A stretch of 64,000 nucleotides of DNA, taken from the NCBI RefSeq assembly GCF_040253615.1, contig NZ_JBEJGY010000004.1:3720001-3784000 (forward strand), read 5' to 3'. Under the pieces are notes generated by a model. That model worked only from the letters and a program-made list of their open reading frames with translations, had not been told where the DNA came from and made no database searches. The DNA comes from Streptomyces sp. Edi4. Its GTDB lineage: Bacteria; Actinomycetota; Actinomycetes; Streptomycetales; Streptomycetaceae. Each line of letters begins with the position of its first letter. The first letter of the stretch is position 1. Shown piece by piece: positions 47,802 through 57,657 of this stretch. Made by a program: the position numbers and the translations under genes.

Positions 47802-48641
47802 ATGGGCGCACCACCACTCCGCTTCAGACCGCCCGGCGCACGCCTGCGGCCGCACGTCCTCGGCTACTTCGGCTACCACTACCCCCCGCGCAGCCCCCAG
47901 CGCAGACTGCTCTTCCCCGACCCGGCGAGCACCGTCGTCTTCGGGTTCGACGCACCCGTGCACATCGTGGGCCTGGTCGAGCCCGTCCGTACGGTGAGCT
48001 GCCGCTCGCGGGCCGATCTCCCGTTCACCACCGCCCTCCTGGGGCACCACCAGGGCGGGGTGCGGGGCGTCGCGGTGCGGATGACGCCGATGGGCGCCCA
48101 CCGCCTGTTCGGGGTGGCGATGCACGAATGGGACGTACCGCATCTGGACCCCGTCCAGCTCCTGCCGCACGCCCTGCGCCACCTTCCGGAACGGCTGGAG
48201 GCGGCGCCCGGCTGGCCTGAGCAGTGCCGGATCCTGGACGAACAGCTCGGCCGCCTGCTCGGCGGCGAAGGCCCGCGCACGGCCGCGGAGGTCGACTGGG
48301 CGTGGCGGGAGCTGGAGCTGCGGCGGGGGAGGGTCACCGTGCGGGACCTCGCGGCCGCCACGCATTGCAGCGTGCGCCATCTGGAGCGGCGCTTTCGCGA
48401 GCAGGTGGGGCGCTCCCCCGGGGCGATCGCCCGCATCCTGCGATTCAGGGCGGCGCTGCGGCTGCGGGACAGCGGGCTGCCGCCGTGCCTGGTCGCCGAG
48501 CGCTGCGGCTTCCACGACCAGGCCCACTACAACCACGTCTTCAAGGCGACGACGGGCCTGACCCCGACCCAGACGCCGGCCGTCCCGCTGAACTGGTCCA
48601 CCCGGAGCCGGGCCGACTCCCCCGTATGGGAGCCGGCCTGA
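47802..48641 (+). CDS. AraC-family transcriptional regulator
   Basis: The 279-residue protein has an N-terminal sensor of the type found in Streptomyces AraC regulators (LGYFGYHYPPRSPQRRLLFP...) and a C-terminal double HTH (VTVRDLAAATHCSVRHLERRFREQVGRSPGAIARILRF, CLVAERCGFHDQAHYNHVFKATTG). ATG at 47802 is chosen for its usual family start; the ribosome site is weak. It is divergent from the ricin-type lectin gene, a plausible target, but the 267-bp gap shows no clear operator. Confidence 0.88.
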   Translation: MGAPPLRFRPPGARLRPHVLGYFGYHYPPRSPQRRLLFPDPASTVVFGFDAPVHIVGLVEPVRTVSCRSRADLPFTTALLGHHQGGVRGVAVRMTPMGAHRLFGVAMHEWDVPHLDPVQLLPHALRHLPERLEAAPGWPEQCRILDEQLGRLLGGEGPRTAAEVDWAWRELELRRGRVTVRDLAAATHCSVRHLERRFREQVGRSPGAIARILRFRAALRLRDSGLPPCLVAERCGFHDQAHYNHVFKATTGLTPTQTPAVPLNWSTRSRADSPVWEPA

Positions 48642-48674
48642 ACGGGCCCGAGGCGTACGCCCTGATAACGGGGG

Positions 48675-49334
48675 CTACTCGACCTCGCCGAGGCCCAGCG
48701 GGCCCGCAAGCTCCTCGGCCATGACGCGGCCCGCCGCCTCCTCCAGGGCGTCCTCCGTCAGCTCCTCGTCCGTGTCCAAGCCGTCCAGCTCCGCCAGCGG
48801 CTGGTTGAGGCGGACGTGGGCGACGAGCGACTGGAGGGCGCGCAGGGCGGCGGAGGCCGTCGAGCCCCAGTTGGAGAAGTAGGAGAACTGCCACCACCAC
48901 AGGGCCTCGGAGGTGCGGCCCGCGCGGTAGTGGGCCAGGCCGTGGCGCAGGTCGGTGACGACGTCGGCGAGGTCGTCGGAGATCCGGCACGGCACCGGCG
49001 CCTTGCGCGGCTCGTAGGGGTCGAAGACCTCGGAGTACACGTCGATCGGCTCCAGGAGCCGGGCGAAGCGCTCGCGCAGCTCGTCGGCGTCCGCCTCCGG
49101 GCCGAGGTCGGGCTCGTAGCGCTCGTCGGGGACGATGTCCTCGTGTGCCCCGAGCCGGCCGCCGGCCAGCAGGAGCTGGGAGAACTCAAGGAGCAGGAAC
49201 GGCACCGCGCTGTCGGGTTCGTCGCCCTTGGCCACCTCGGTGACCGCGACGATGAAGGACTCGACCTGGTCGGCGATCTGGACCGCGAAGGAGTCCGGGT
49301 CCTGCGTGGTCGCGTGCAGCGTTGCGTCAGACAT
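48675..49334 (-). CDS. DUF5063-family protein
   Basis: The 219-residue product (FAVQIADQVESFIVAVTEVAKGDEPDSAVPFLLLEFSQ..., WWWQFSYFSNWGSTASAALRAL) fits DUF5063, a helical family of unknown function encoded next to recR in Streptomyces, as here. ATG at 49334 has GGAAGG upstream; the frame upstream of it overlaps recR. The family is acidic and likely cytosolic. Confidence 0.75.
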   Translation of the reverse strand: MSDATLHATTQDPDSFAVQIADQVESFIVAVTEVAKGDEPDSAVPFLLLEFSQLLLAGGRLGAHEDIVPDERYEPDLGPEADADELRERFARLLEPIDVYSEVFDPYEPRKAPVPCRISDDLADVVTDLRHGLAHYRAGRTSEALWWWQFSYFSNWGSTASAALRALQSLVAHVRLNQPLAELDGLDTDEELTEDALEEAAGRVMAEELAGPLGLGEVE

Positions 49335-49411
49335 CGAGTTGACCTTCCTCGTGGCCCGCGTGGGCGTTGTCCTCCTGGGCGTTGTCCGCCTGAGCGTCGT
49401 CCGCCTGGGCG

Positions 49412-50011
<600 letters not shown>

Positions 50012-50139
50012 CGGAACGCCTCTCGTGGGTTGCTCTGATGCCTACGGTAGTAGCTGTGCGTCCGCCTCAGTAGGGCAGGCGCACAGCGGGCTCCGCGCGA
50101 CCGGGGCACGCGCGGCCGGGACGGTCCGGGCGGACGGTC

Positions 50140-50475
50140 CTAGAAGGGCAGACCCGGCATACCGCCGAGGCCCTGGGTCAGCGGGCCCAGCTTCTGCTGC
50201 TGGAGCTGCTGCGCGTTCTCGTTGGCGGCCTGCACGGCCGCGACGACGAGGTCCGCGAGGGTTTCGGTGTCGTCCGGGTCGACCGCCTTCGGGTCGATGG
50301 CGAGGGCGCGCAGCTCGCCCGAGCCGGTCACGGTCGCCTTGACGAGGCCGCCGCCGGCCTGGCCTTCGACCTCGGTCGCCGCAAGCTCCTCCTGGGCAAG
50401 GGCGAGATCCTGCTGCATCTTCTGGGCCTGCTGAAGAAGCTGCTGCATGTTGGGCTGGCCACCACCAGGGATCAC
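50140..50475 (-). CDS. YbaB/EbfC nucleoid-associated protein
   Basis: The 111-residue product has the YbaB pattern: a Gln-rich N-terminal helix (QQLLQQAQKMQQDLALAQEELAATEVEGQAGG), VKATVTGSGELRALAIDP and a C-terminal Gln-rich helix. Members bind DNA as dimers. It is upstream of recR on the same strand, the conserved arrangement. GTG at 50475 starts the usual MIPGGGQPNMQQ. Confident by family and synteny. Confidence 0.92.
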   Translation of the reverse strand: MIPGGGQPNMQQLLQQAQKMQQDLALAQEELAATEVEGQAGGGLVKATVTGSGELRALAIDPKAVDPDDTETLADLVVAAVQAANENAQQLQQQKLGPLTQGLGGMPGLPF

Positions 50476-50907
50476 GGTGCACTCCGGGTTTCGCTAGACG
50501 GTTCGGCTGCCGGGCCGGACACGTCCGTCCGGCACGGCGGGTGCGGCGGGACAGCGGTCATCCCGCTGCCCAGGCCGGCACTCCGAGCCTACGTGGTCGA
50601 AAGGCGCCCTGCCGCGCGACTCTTTCGAGTGATGCGGTGGGTGCTCCTATACCTGATCAACGGCCGCTTCCGGGCCGAAATGCCGGGATATCGCCGTCCG
50701 GGGCCCTCCATTCGGCGGTAGGAATGTCGGTCGGACGCCTCACCGGGCGTCCGTGAACACCCACGCACCGCGCGTATCCACCGGGCAGCCACGCCACTGA
50801 CCACGGCCAGGGCCACAACCAGTGACCGGCCCGCCACGCGTCCAGGTGCCCGGGCGCCACACGGTGTCACCGGGGGTCACAGCCAGCAGTGCGGAGGGAG
50901 CGGCCGG
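50476..50907. other. Intergenic region between ybaB and the SLATT gene
   Basis: Divergent promoters are expected here. Short frames on both strands are not convincing, and no clear operator was found. Confidence 0.35.
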
Positions 50908-51654
50908 GTGAGCCAGCCTGACATGCAGCCCGAGGGGCCCCCGGGCCGGGCCCGGCGGGACGAGGGCGGGTCTGGCCAGGGGGCCGATCTGACCGGGCGG
51001 CCGTTCCCGCTCGGCGACTGGGGCGAGCCCGCCGAACGGCTCTTCGAGCTGTACCAGTGGGTCGAGGCGGGCGCCCTGCGCACGGCGGACTGGTACCTCG
51101 CCGACCGGCTGCGCAAGCGCCGGGGCGCGCGCGTGCTGCGCTGCGGGACGGCGGCCGGCGCGGTCGCGGGGGCCGTCCTGGCGCTGCTCGATCTGACGCA
51201 CGCCCTGGCGGGCGCGGCCGGCTGGGGCGGTCTTTCCCTGCTGCTCGGCGCGGCCTGCCTGGCGTGCGACCGCTACTTCGGGCTCACCTCGGGCTGGATG
51301 CGCGACGTCGCCACCGCGCAGGCCGTGCAGCGCAGGCTCCAGACGCTCCAGTTCGACTGGGCGTCGGAGAGCGTGCGCGAGGTGCTCGGGCCCACCGACG
51401 GGACGGCGAGCGAGGCGGCGGAGCGCTGTCTGTCGGTGCTGCGCCGGTTCACCGAGGACGTGACGGAGCTGATCCGTTCCGAGACGGCGGACTGGATGGT
51501 GGAGTTCCGGTCCGGCCCGGCCCCGCTGGTCACCCAGACCCTGAGCGCGCCGCCCCCGCGCACGGACGGCCCGCCCGGACCCGGCCGCTTCCCGCTACCC
51601 CCCTCCCCCCGTCCCAACATGCCGCGCCAGCGGCCCCCGGAGAGCCCTCGCTGA
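50908..51654 (+). CDS. SLATT-domain membrane protein
   Basis: The 248-residue protein has a helix-loop before two adjacent membrane helices (GTAAGAVAGAVLALLDLTHAL and GWGGLSLLLGAACLACDRYFG) and a helical cytoplasmic part, matching SLATT proteins, proposed pore-forming components of bacterial conflict systems. The C-terminus is Pro-rich. GTG at 50908 has GGAG upstream. Chromosomal SLATT genes of this kind often stand alone in Streptomyces, so a defence role is only suggested. Confidence 0.7.
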   Translation: MSQPDMQPEGPPGRARRDEGGSGQGADLTGRPFPLGDWGEPAERLFELYQWVEAGALRTADWYLADRLRKRRGARVLRCGTAAGAVAGAVLALLDLTHALAGAAGWGGLSLLLGAACLACDRYFGLTSGWMRDVATAQAVQRRLQTLQFDWASESVREVLGPTDGTASEAAERCLSVLRRFTEDVTELIRSETADWMVEFRSGPAPLVTQTLSAPPPRTDGPPGPGRFPLPPSPRPNMPRQRPPESPR

Positions 51655-51701
51655 CCCACGCGCGCGGGCGCGGGCGCGGGCGCGAACCGGGGCGGCACGC
51701 G

Positions 51702-52352
51702 TCAGCTGAAGATGATCATCGAGCCCTGCGCCAGGCTCCGCGTCGCCGCCGCGTGCAGCCCGAGCCACACGTGCCGCTCCCGTGCGAAGGGACTCGCGTC
51801 GTACGGGATGGGCCCGGCCGGCTCCTCAAGGGAGGTCGGCCCGGCCGGCGGCGCGGGCGCGGACGGCGGGTTGGCCGGATCTATCCCGATGGCCGGCGCC
51901 ACGAACTGGAGCTCCCGCAGCAGCCCCTGCGCGGACCCGAGCGGACCACCGCCCGCCAGCAGCTCCTCGTTGGACAGCGGCACCGTGAAGTCGACCGGGA
52001 CGTACGCCCCCGCGTGGTCGTAGTGCCACACCAGATGCGACTGCTGCGCGGTCGCCTCGAACATCTCGAGCAGCTGCTCGTAGTCGCCGCCGAGTTCGTC
52101 GACCGGCGTCACCGCGAGCCCGCACAGCTGGAGCAGGTAGGCCCGGCGCAAGAAGTGCAGCGCGTCGTAGTCGAATCCCGCCACCGGAGCCACGTCGCCG
52201 GACAGGCCCGGCATGTAGGAGAACACCGGCACGGGCGGGAGCCCGGCGTCGCCGAGCGCCTTGTCGTAGGAGGCGATCTCTTGCGCGAAGGGGTTGTCGG
52301 GGCTGTGGCACAGCACGTCGACGAGGGGGACCAGCCACAGGTCACAGGCCAA
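51702..52352 (-). CDS. Conserved hypothetical protein, 216 aa
   Basis: The product (ACDLWLVPLVDVLCHSPDNPFAQ..., VPVFSYMPGLSGDVAPVAGFDYDAL, LCGLAVTPVDELGGDYEQLL, ERHVWLGLHAAATRSLAQGSM) is a widely conserved Streptomyces protein; I know no function. TTG at 52352 is chosen because it gives the family start and GAGAGCGAG lies upstream; the longer frame crosses a divergent promoter region. Soluble and slightly acidic. Confidence 0.7.
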   Translation of the reverse strand: MACDLWLVPLVDVLCHSPDNPFAQEIASYDKALGDAGLPPVPVFSYMPGLSGDVAPVAGFDYDALHFLRRAYLLQLCGLAVTPVDELGGDYEQLLEMFEATAQQSHLVWHYDHAGAYVPVDFTVPLSNEELLAGGGPLGSAQGLLRELQFVAPAIGIDPANPPSAPAPPAGPTSLEEPAGPIPYDASPFARERHVWLGLHAAATRSLAQGSMIIFS

Positions 52353-52523
52353 GACGGGCTCGCTCTCAACTCGTTTCGCGCGATGGTCGCAACAGCGTAG
52401 TGCGCAGGGCACACGGCGCGAAGAGTGCCCGGCGACTCCCGGCGCGAGGTGACCGGATCCCCCCGCGCGCCCCGGTCGCAAGGGTTTACCCACCAGCCGG
52501 GCCCTTACGCCCGGTTGAGCGCG

Positions 52524-54944
52524 TCAGCGCACCGAGGACACGTCCCAGATCCACACGCCGCCGACCTTCGTGCCGGGACGGCCGAGCAGCCGCGCCACCG
52601 TCTCGTACAGTTCGGGCGCCCGTGGCTGCGGCTCAAGAACGAGCACGCCGGCCCGCCAGTACGCCAGGTCCGCCCGCGCCTGGTTCTGCCAGTCGGTGCC
52701 GATGTCGGGGACCGGCTTGCCGGAGCGTACGTCGCCGAACAGGTTGGACGTCCAGCGCGGCGAGGCTCCGTAGATGCCGATCCGGTCCGGCCCCCAGGGC
52801 CCGTTGAAGTAGCCGCCGGGCACCGGGAAGGCGAGGCCGGTCTCCGTCTGCCAGTGCAGCGCCTGTGCCGAGCCGGGGTCGGGCAGCGGCACCGGGACCA
52901 GGGACTCCCCCGGCCCGACGTACTTCTTCCACATCCCCGACGCGATGAACTCGGGCACCTCAGGGCGCGCGTTGGTCGGGAACGGCGTCGGCACGATCGG
53001 CAGCAGCGCGAGGGCGATCGCGGTGAACCCGGCCGCCCGGTTCAGCCGCACCCCGCTGTGCGCGAGGCGGTCCGCGCCGAGCGCGACCAGCGCGCCGAGC
53101 ACCGGCGCGCAGATCATCCCGACCCGGCCCTCGATCACCGACTCGAAGAGCGGCTTGTGGGCGAGCAGCTTCCAGGGTCCGGGCAGGACGACGTCCGTGT
53201 ACGGAATACGGATCTTCTGGCCGAGCGAGAGCACCGCGGCCGCCACGCCCGTGAACGCCAGCGCCTTCACCAGGGGCCGGCGCCACAGGCGTACGACGAG
53301 CGCGAAGGCGAGCGCCAGGAGCGGCCAACCGTAGAAGGCGTTCTGCTCGGTGCGGTTGAGGGCCAGTTTGTCGGCGGTCGCGTCGTCACCCAACAGCGAG
53401 CGGCCCGCGAACTCGACGAGCGCGAGCGGTGAGTTGCCCGCGCTGTCGCCGTGCAGCACGCTGTGGTAGCTCTGCGCCCCGGCGAACTGCCAGTACAGGG
53501 GGTAGGCGACGAGGACCAGGCAGATCCCGAGCGCGTACGCCGCTCCCGTGGCCAGCGGCCGGATCGCCGCGCGCGCCACATCGCGGCGGGCCAGCGCGTA
53601 CGACAGGGCGAACAGGGCCATGCCGAGGGTGGCGAGCAGCAGCGCCTCCTCGCCGAGGAAGATCTGGTACACGGTGAACACGCCGAGGACGATGCCGTCG
53701 CGCCGCACGTCGCGGCCCTCGCACAGCCGCAGCGCGCGGTCGATGATCAGCGGGAGCATGAACAGGACGCAGAAGTTCGGGTGGGCGTTGCCGTGCGAGA
53801 TCATCGGCGGCGCGAACGCGGCGAGCGCCCCGCCGAGCCCGGCCGCCCAGCGGTTCTCGGTCACCCGGCGGGCGAAGAGCCAGTACCAGGCGTACGCGGT
53901 CGCCGCGATCCCCAGGGTGAGGACGAGCGCCCACGTCAGGCTCGGCCCGAACGCGAGCGTGACCGGCGCCAGCGGCACCGAAAGGCCCAGCATCGGGGTG
54001 TTGCCCATCAGGTTCACGCCGTCGGGGAAGTTCTGGACGGTGGTGAACAGGGGGTCGCGCAGATGGGCCACGTTGTCCGCGGTGACCGCGAAGAACCACT
54101 CCCACTGGTTCTGGTCCTGCCCCGAGTCGGTGAGGTAGCTGCGCCCGAGGCCGTGCCAGAGGTTCTTGTAGAGCAGGACGGACGCCAGCAGGAACAGGGC
54201 GCCGAGCACGAGGTCGACGCGGCGCACCGCACGCGCCTTGAGGCGGGCCAGCTCCCACAGCACCTTGCCGTAGTCGGCCGCGCCCACCTTGGACCCCTCC
54301 TGGTGCGACCAGCGCACCGGCACCTCGGCGACCGCCCAGCCCCGGCGGCGGAAGAACTGAAGTATCTCCACGTCGATGCCCCAGCCGTCGAGGCGGGCGT
54401 CGGCGAACGCGGCACGCGCCTTCTCGCCGTCGAACAGCTTGAAGCCGCACTGGGTGTCGTGGACGCCGGGCACGGCGACGGCCCGTATGAGCCGGTTGCC
54501 CATGCGTCCCAGGTACTCGCGCAGACGGCTCTGGTGGACCTCGATGCGGGCGTCGGGGTGGGCGCGCGAACCGATCGCGGCGGCCGTTTCGCCCTCGGTC
54601 ATCGCCTTGTCGAGCCGGTCCAACTCCTCGATGGGGGTGGCCAGATCGGCGTCCGTGATCAGGACGCGGCGGCCGTAGGAGGCGAGTACCCCAAGGCGCA
54701 GGGCGTGGCCCTTGCCCCGGTTGACGTCGCTGACGACGACCTGGATGCGCGCGTCGCGCGCGGCGGCTTCCTTCGCGACCCGTACGGTCTCGTCGTCCGA
54801 TCCGTCGTCGACGACGATCAGTTCCCAGGCGCAGCTGTCGCCGAGGTGGGCGCGGATCGCGTCGAGGGTCGGCGCGAGGCGGTGTTCCTCGTTGTACGCG
54901 GGGACGACAACGCTCAGTTCGACCGGTCCGGCCGGGGTGGTCAT
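52524..54944 (-). CDS. GT2 glycosyltransferase fused to a multi-pass membrane domain
   Basis: The first 240 residues are a family 2 glycosyltransferase of the dolichyl-phosphate glucose type (LSVVVPAYNEEHRL, IVVDDGSDDETV, DADLATP acidic motif, GFKLFDGEKA). It is followed by a long membrane domain with about ten helices and a periplasmic C-terminus, as in Streptomyces PTPS-related membrane glycosyltransferases. It would transfer a sugar to a polyprenyl carrier and use it for wall or protein glycosylation. ATG at 54944; a GTG at 54950 overlapping the GntR stop is equally possible. Confidence 0.85.
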   Translation of the reverse strand: MTTPAGPVELSVVVPAYNEEHRLAPTLDAIRAHLGDSCAWELIVVDDGSDDETVRVAKEAAARDARIQVVVSDVNRGKGHALRLGVLASYGRRVLITDADLATPIEELDRLDKAMTEGETAAAIGSRAHPDARIEVHQSRLREYLGRMGNRLIRAVAVPGVHDTQCGFKLFDGEKARAAFADARLDGWGIDVEILQFFRRRGWAVAEVPVRWSHQEGSKVGAADYGKVLWELARLKARAVRRVDLVLGALFLLASVLLYKNLWHGLGRSYLTDSGQDQNQWEWFFAVTADNVAHLRDPLFTTVQNFPDGVNLMGNTPMLGLSVPLAPVTLAFGPSLTWALVLTLGIAATAYAWYWLFARRVTENRWAAGLGGALAAFAPPMISHGNAHPNFCVLFMLPLIIDRALRLCEGRDVRRDGIVLGVFTVYQIFLGEEALLLATLGMALFALSYALARRDVARAAIRPLATGAAYALGICLVLVAYPLYWQFAGAQSYHSVLHGDSAGNSPLALVEFAGRSLLGDDATADKLALNRTEQNAFYGWPLLALAFALVVRLWRRPLVKALAFTGVAAAVLSLGQKIRIPYTDVVLPGPWKLLAHKPLFESVIEGRVGMICAPVLGALVALGADRLAHSGVRLNRAAGFTAIALALLPIVPTPFPTNARPEVPEFIASGMWKKYVGPGESLVPVPLPDPGSAQALHWQTETGLAFPVPGGYFNGPWGPDRIGIYGASPRWTSNLFGDVRSGKPVPDIGTDWQNQARADLAYWRAGVLVLEPQPRAPELYETVARLLGRPGTKVGGVWIWDVSSVR

Positions 54945-54946
54945 CG

Positions 54947-55618
54947 TCACCGGGGCAACCGCTCCGCCCATGTCAGGGAGTCGTCGTTGTAGGCGGCGAT
55001 CAGGACCCGCGCCGCCTCGAAGTCGCCCACGCCGAGCGCCGAGACGACCTCGTCGTGGCCGGTCCACAGGCACGCGCTGATGTCGTCGGCGCCGCGCAGG
55101 TGGGGCACCGCGAAGACCCAGCTCTGCATGCGCAGGCGGTGCAGGAAGTCGGAGATGTAGGCGTTGCCGGCCAGCGCGCACAGCTCGCGCCAGAACCGCA
55201 GGTCGTAGCCGACCAGGATGTTCAGGTCGCCGCCGCGCGCCGCCCGCGCCGCCTCCTCGCCGCGCCGGCGCACCGACACCAGGGCCGGGCCGTGCGCCTG
55301 CGGGCAGCCGGGGAGCGCGGCCCGCCGGAATATCCCGTCGACCACCAGGGCCCGCGCCTCCACGATGCCCTTGTAGTCCTCGACCGAGAAGACCCGCACG
55401 CGAAAGCCCCGGTGCTGGTCGGAGTCGAGCAGGCCCTGCGCGCACAGATCGACGAGTGCTTCGCGCACAGGGGTGGCGGAGACGCCGTACTGCTCGGCGA
55501 TCTGCTTGACCGTGAACTCCTCGCCGGGCCGCATACGCCCCGCGAGCACTTCGTCACGCAGCGCGTCCGCGATCTGTTGTCGAAGGGTGCTGCGGGTGAC
55601 CGCTCCGCTCGCGGGCAT
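54947..55618 (-). CDS. GntR/FadR-family transcriptional regulator
   Basis: The 223-residue protein has a winged helix (LRQQIADALRDEVLAGRMRPGEEFTVKQIAEQYGVSATPVREAL) and a C-terminal FCD domain with Asp/His positions (DLRFWRELCALAGNAY, GHDEVVSALGVGDFEAAR). ATG at 55618 has GGGGAG upstream. It lies between the glycosyltransferase, whose start it overlaps, and the aminotransferase, either of which could be its target. Confidence 0.85.
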   Translation of the reverse strand: MPASGAVTRSTLRQQIADALRDEVLAGRMRPGEEFTVKQIAEQYGVSATPVREALVDLCAQGLLDSDQHRGFRVRVFSVEDYKGIVEARALVVDGIFRRAALPGCPQAHGPALVSVRRRGEEAARAARGGDLNILVGYDLRFWRELCALAGNAYISDFLHRLRMQSWVFAVPHLRGADDISACLWTGHDEVVSALGVGDFEAARVLIAAYNDDSLTWAERLPR

Positions 55619-55741
55619 GGCTCGCTCCCCTTCTCCGGCTCCGGCACACCCTATGGGGTGCGCCGGAAACCGAACAAAGGAGTGGGGGTTTCGTCGCGTG
55701 ATGCGCGCGCCGGTGCGTCGGTGCGCCAGTGCGCCGGCGCG

Positions 55742-57103
55742 TCACACAGTGTGTTCGTCGGCCACCGTCAGGGCCTCGTCCAGGACGGCGAGGCCTTCCT
55801 TGGCCTCGGCCTCGGAGATGTTGCACGGCGGGACGACATGCGTGCGGTTCATGTTGATGAAGGGCCACAGGCCGTTCTTCTTGCAGGCGGCGCCGAACGC
55901 GACCATCGGCGCGTTGTCCGCGCCGCTCGCGTTGTACGGCACCAGCGGCTCGCGGGTCTCCTTGTTCTTGACGAGTTCGAGCGCCCAGAACACGCCGGTG
56001 CCGCGCACCTCGCCGACCGAGGGGTGCCGCTCGGCGATCTCGCGCAGGCCCGGCTCCAGGACGGCGCGGCCGATGTGGGCGGCCTGCTCGACGATGCCCT
56101 CCTCCTCCATCACGTTGATGGTGGCGACGGCGGCGGCGCAGGCCAGCGGGTGTCCGGAGTAGGTGAGGCCGCCGGGGAAGGGGCGGTGCTCGAAGGTCTC
56201 GGCGATCTTCGCGCTGATGGCGACGCCGCCGAGCGGCACGTATCCGGAGTTGACGCCCTTGGCGAAGGTCATGAGGTCCGGCACCACGTCGTAGTGCTCG
56301 CACGCGAACCACGTGCCGGTCCGGCCGAACCCGGCCATGACCTCGTCCAGGATGAGCACGATGCCGTACTTGTCGCAGAGCGCGCGCACGCCCGGCAGGT
56401 AGCCGGCCGGGGGCGTCATGATCCCGGCCGTGCCCGGCACGGACTCCAGGATGATCGCGGCGACGGTGGCGGCGCCCTCGAAGACGAGGGTGTCCTCCAG
56501 GTGGCGCAGGGCCCGGGCGCACTCCTCCGCCTCGGTGGTGGCGTGGAAGGGCGAGCGGTACAGGAACGGCGCCCAGAACCGCGTGACCCCGGCCGACCCG
56601 CTGTCGGACGCCCACCGGCGCGGGTCCCCCGTCAGGTTGATCGCGGTGTTCGTGCCTCCGTGGTACGAGCGGTACGCGCTCAGCACCTTGTGGCGGCCGG
56701 TGTGCAGCCGGGCCATGCGGACGGCGTTCTCGACGGCCTCGGCGCCGCCGTTGGTGAAGAAGATCTTGTCGAGGTCGCCCGGGGTGTGCGAGGCGATCAG
56801 CCGGGCCGCCTCCGAGCGCGCCTCCACCGCGAAGGCGGGCGCGAAGGTCGTCATCGTCGCGGCCTGCTCCTGGATCGCGGCGACGACCTTCGGGTGCTGG
56901 TAGCCGATGTTCGTGAACACGAGCCCGCTGGTGAAGTCGAGGTAGCGGTTGCCGTCGTAGTCCCAGAAGTACGATCCCTCCGCGCCGGCCACGGCGAGCG
57001 GGTCGATCAGGCCCTGGGCGGACCAGGAGTGGAACACGTGCGCGCGGTCGGCGGCCTTGACTGCGGCGCCGGTCTGCGGGTCGGGAGTGCGCTGAGGGGT
57101 CAT
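55742..57103 (-). CDS. Class III PLP aminotransferase
   Basis: The 453-residue enzyme has FTNGGAEAVENAVRMARL, YRSYHGGTNTAINLTGD, ILDEVMAGFGRTGTWFA and TFAKGVNSGYVPLGGVAIS with the PLP Lys, fitting omega-amino acid:pyruvate aminotransferases. The substrate is unknown; beta-alanine, taurine or a polyamine is typical. ATG at 57103 follows GTATTTACGC without a ribosome site, so the transcript may be leaderless. The GntR gene downstream may regulate it. Confidence 0.9.
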   Translation of the reverse strand: MTPQRTPDPQTGAAVKAADRAHVFHSWSAQGLIDPLAVAGAEGSYFWDYDGNRYLDFTSGLVFTNIGYQHPKVVAAIQEQAATMTTFAPAFAVEARSEAARLIASHTPGDLDKIFFTNGGAEAVENAVRMARLHTGRHKVLSAYRSYHGGTNTAINLTGDPRRWASDSGSAGVTRFWAPFLYRSPFHATTEAEECARALRHLEDTLVFEGAATVAAIILESVPGTAGIMTPPAGYLPGVRALCDKYGIVLILDEVMAGFGRTGTWFACEHYDVVPDLMTFAKGVNSGYVPLGGVAISAKIAETFEHRPFPGGLTYSGHPLACAAAVATINVMEEEGIVEQAAHIGRAVLEPGLREIAERHPSVGEVRGTGVFWALELVKNKETREPLVPYNASGADNAPMVAFGAACKKNGLWPFINMNRTHVVPPCNISEAEAKEGLAVLDEALTVADEHTV

Positions 57104-57501
57104 GGGCCCAGCGTAAATACCCCGCCCCCGCCCCAGCCATGGCCATCCTGTCCACCCTGCCCACCCCACCTCGGCAAGATGTCGTCCCAGCCGGGCCCAC
57201 CCATCCGGCCCCAGCCGGGACCGACCCGGCCAGGGGCACGGGGAACTGCGCCGGCGGCCACGCACGACCCGCACCCGACCCCGAAGGTCATCCCATTCGG
57301 TGAGTCTTCGGTGGCGGATCAGGGCGATGCCGACGCGGGCGTGAAAGTGGACGGACGGTCGTTCGTGGCAGGCGGACAGGCCGCAATGCGAGACGGAGCC
57401 CGGCAAGTGCGACGGGTATCCGATATACGTAGTTCATCCCCTGCTGTGGAGGGACCCAGCCGCCACCCTTCAATGCCCGCTCGAACTACCGGAGGCACAT
57501 C
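57104..57501. other. Intergenic region with Streptomyces repeat core
   Basis: It contains a degenerate copy of the 88-bp repeat core (AGGGGCACGGGGAACTGCGC, about 57232) and no supported gene. Promoters for the aminotransferase (leftward) and the 51-residue ORF (rightward) should be here. Confidence 0.4.
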
Positions 57502-57657
57502 GTGGTCAGCACCTCGCCGGCTGCCCGCCACATCCGTAAGCATCGCCTTTCGGTCGCGAAGATCCCCAGCAATCCCCTCGCGCAGTACGGGGAAACCGAG
57601 GTGACCCCTGTGCGGACCACCACCCGCCGCGCGGCAGTCGGCAACGCCGATGGGTGA
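57502..57657 (+). CDS. 51-aa ORF upstream of the K+ channel
   Basis: A GTG at 57502 with GGAGG 8 nt upstream opens a 51-codon frame that is basic (ARHIRKHRLSVAK...) and ends at 57657, overlapping the channel start by 8 bp. I recognise no family. It may be a translated leader that couples into the channel gene, or a small protein of its own. Confidence 0.5.
   Translation: MVSTSPAARHIRKHRLSVAKIPSNPLAQYGETEVTPVRTTTRRAAVGNADG

Noticed and set aside
46992..48536. Lectin extended to 514 residues
   Set aside because: The extension covers the divergent AraC gene and lacks conserved sequence; a signal peptide starts at 47534.
55055..57604. 849-codon rightward frame opposite GntR and aminotransferase genes
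   Set aside because: It spans two real minus-strand genes and an intergenic region and has no coherent domain.
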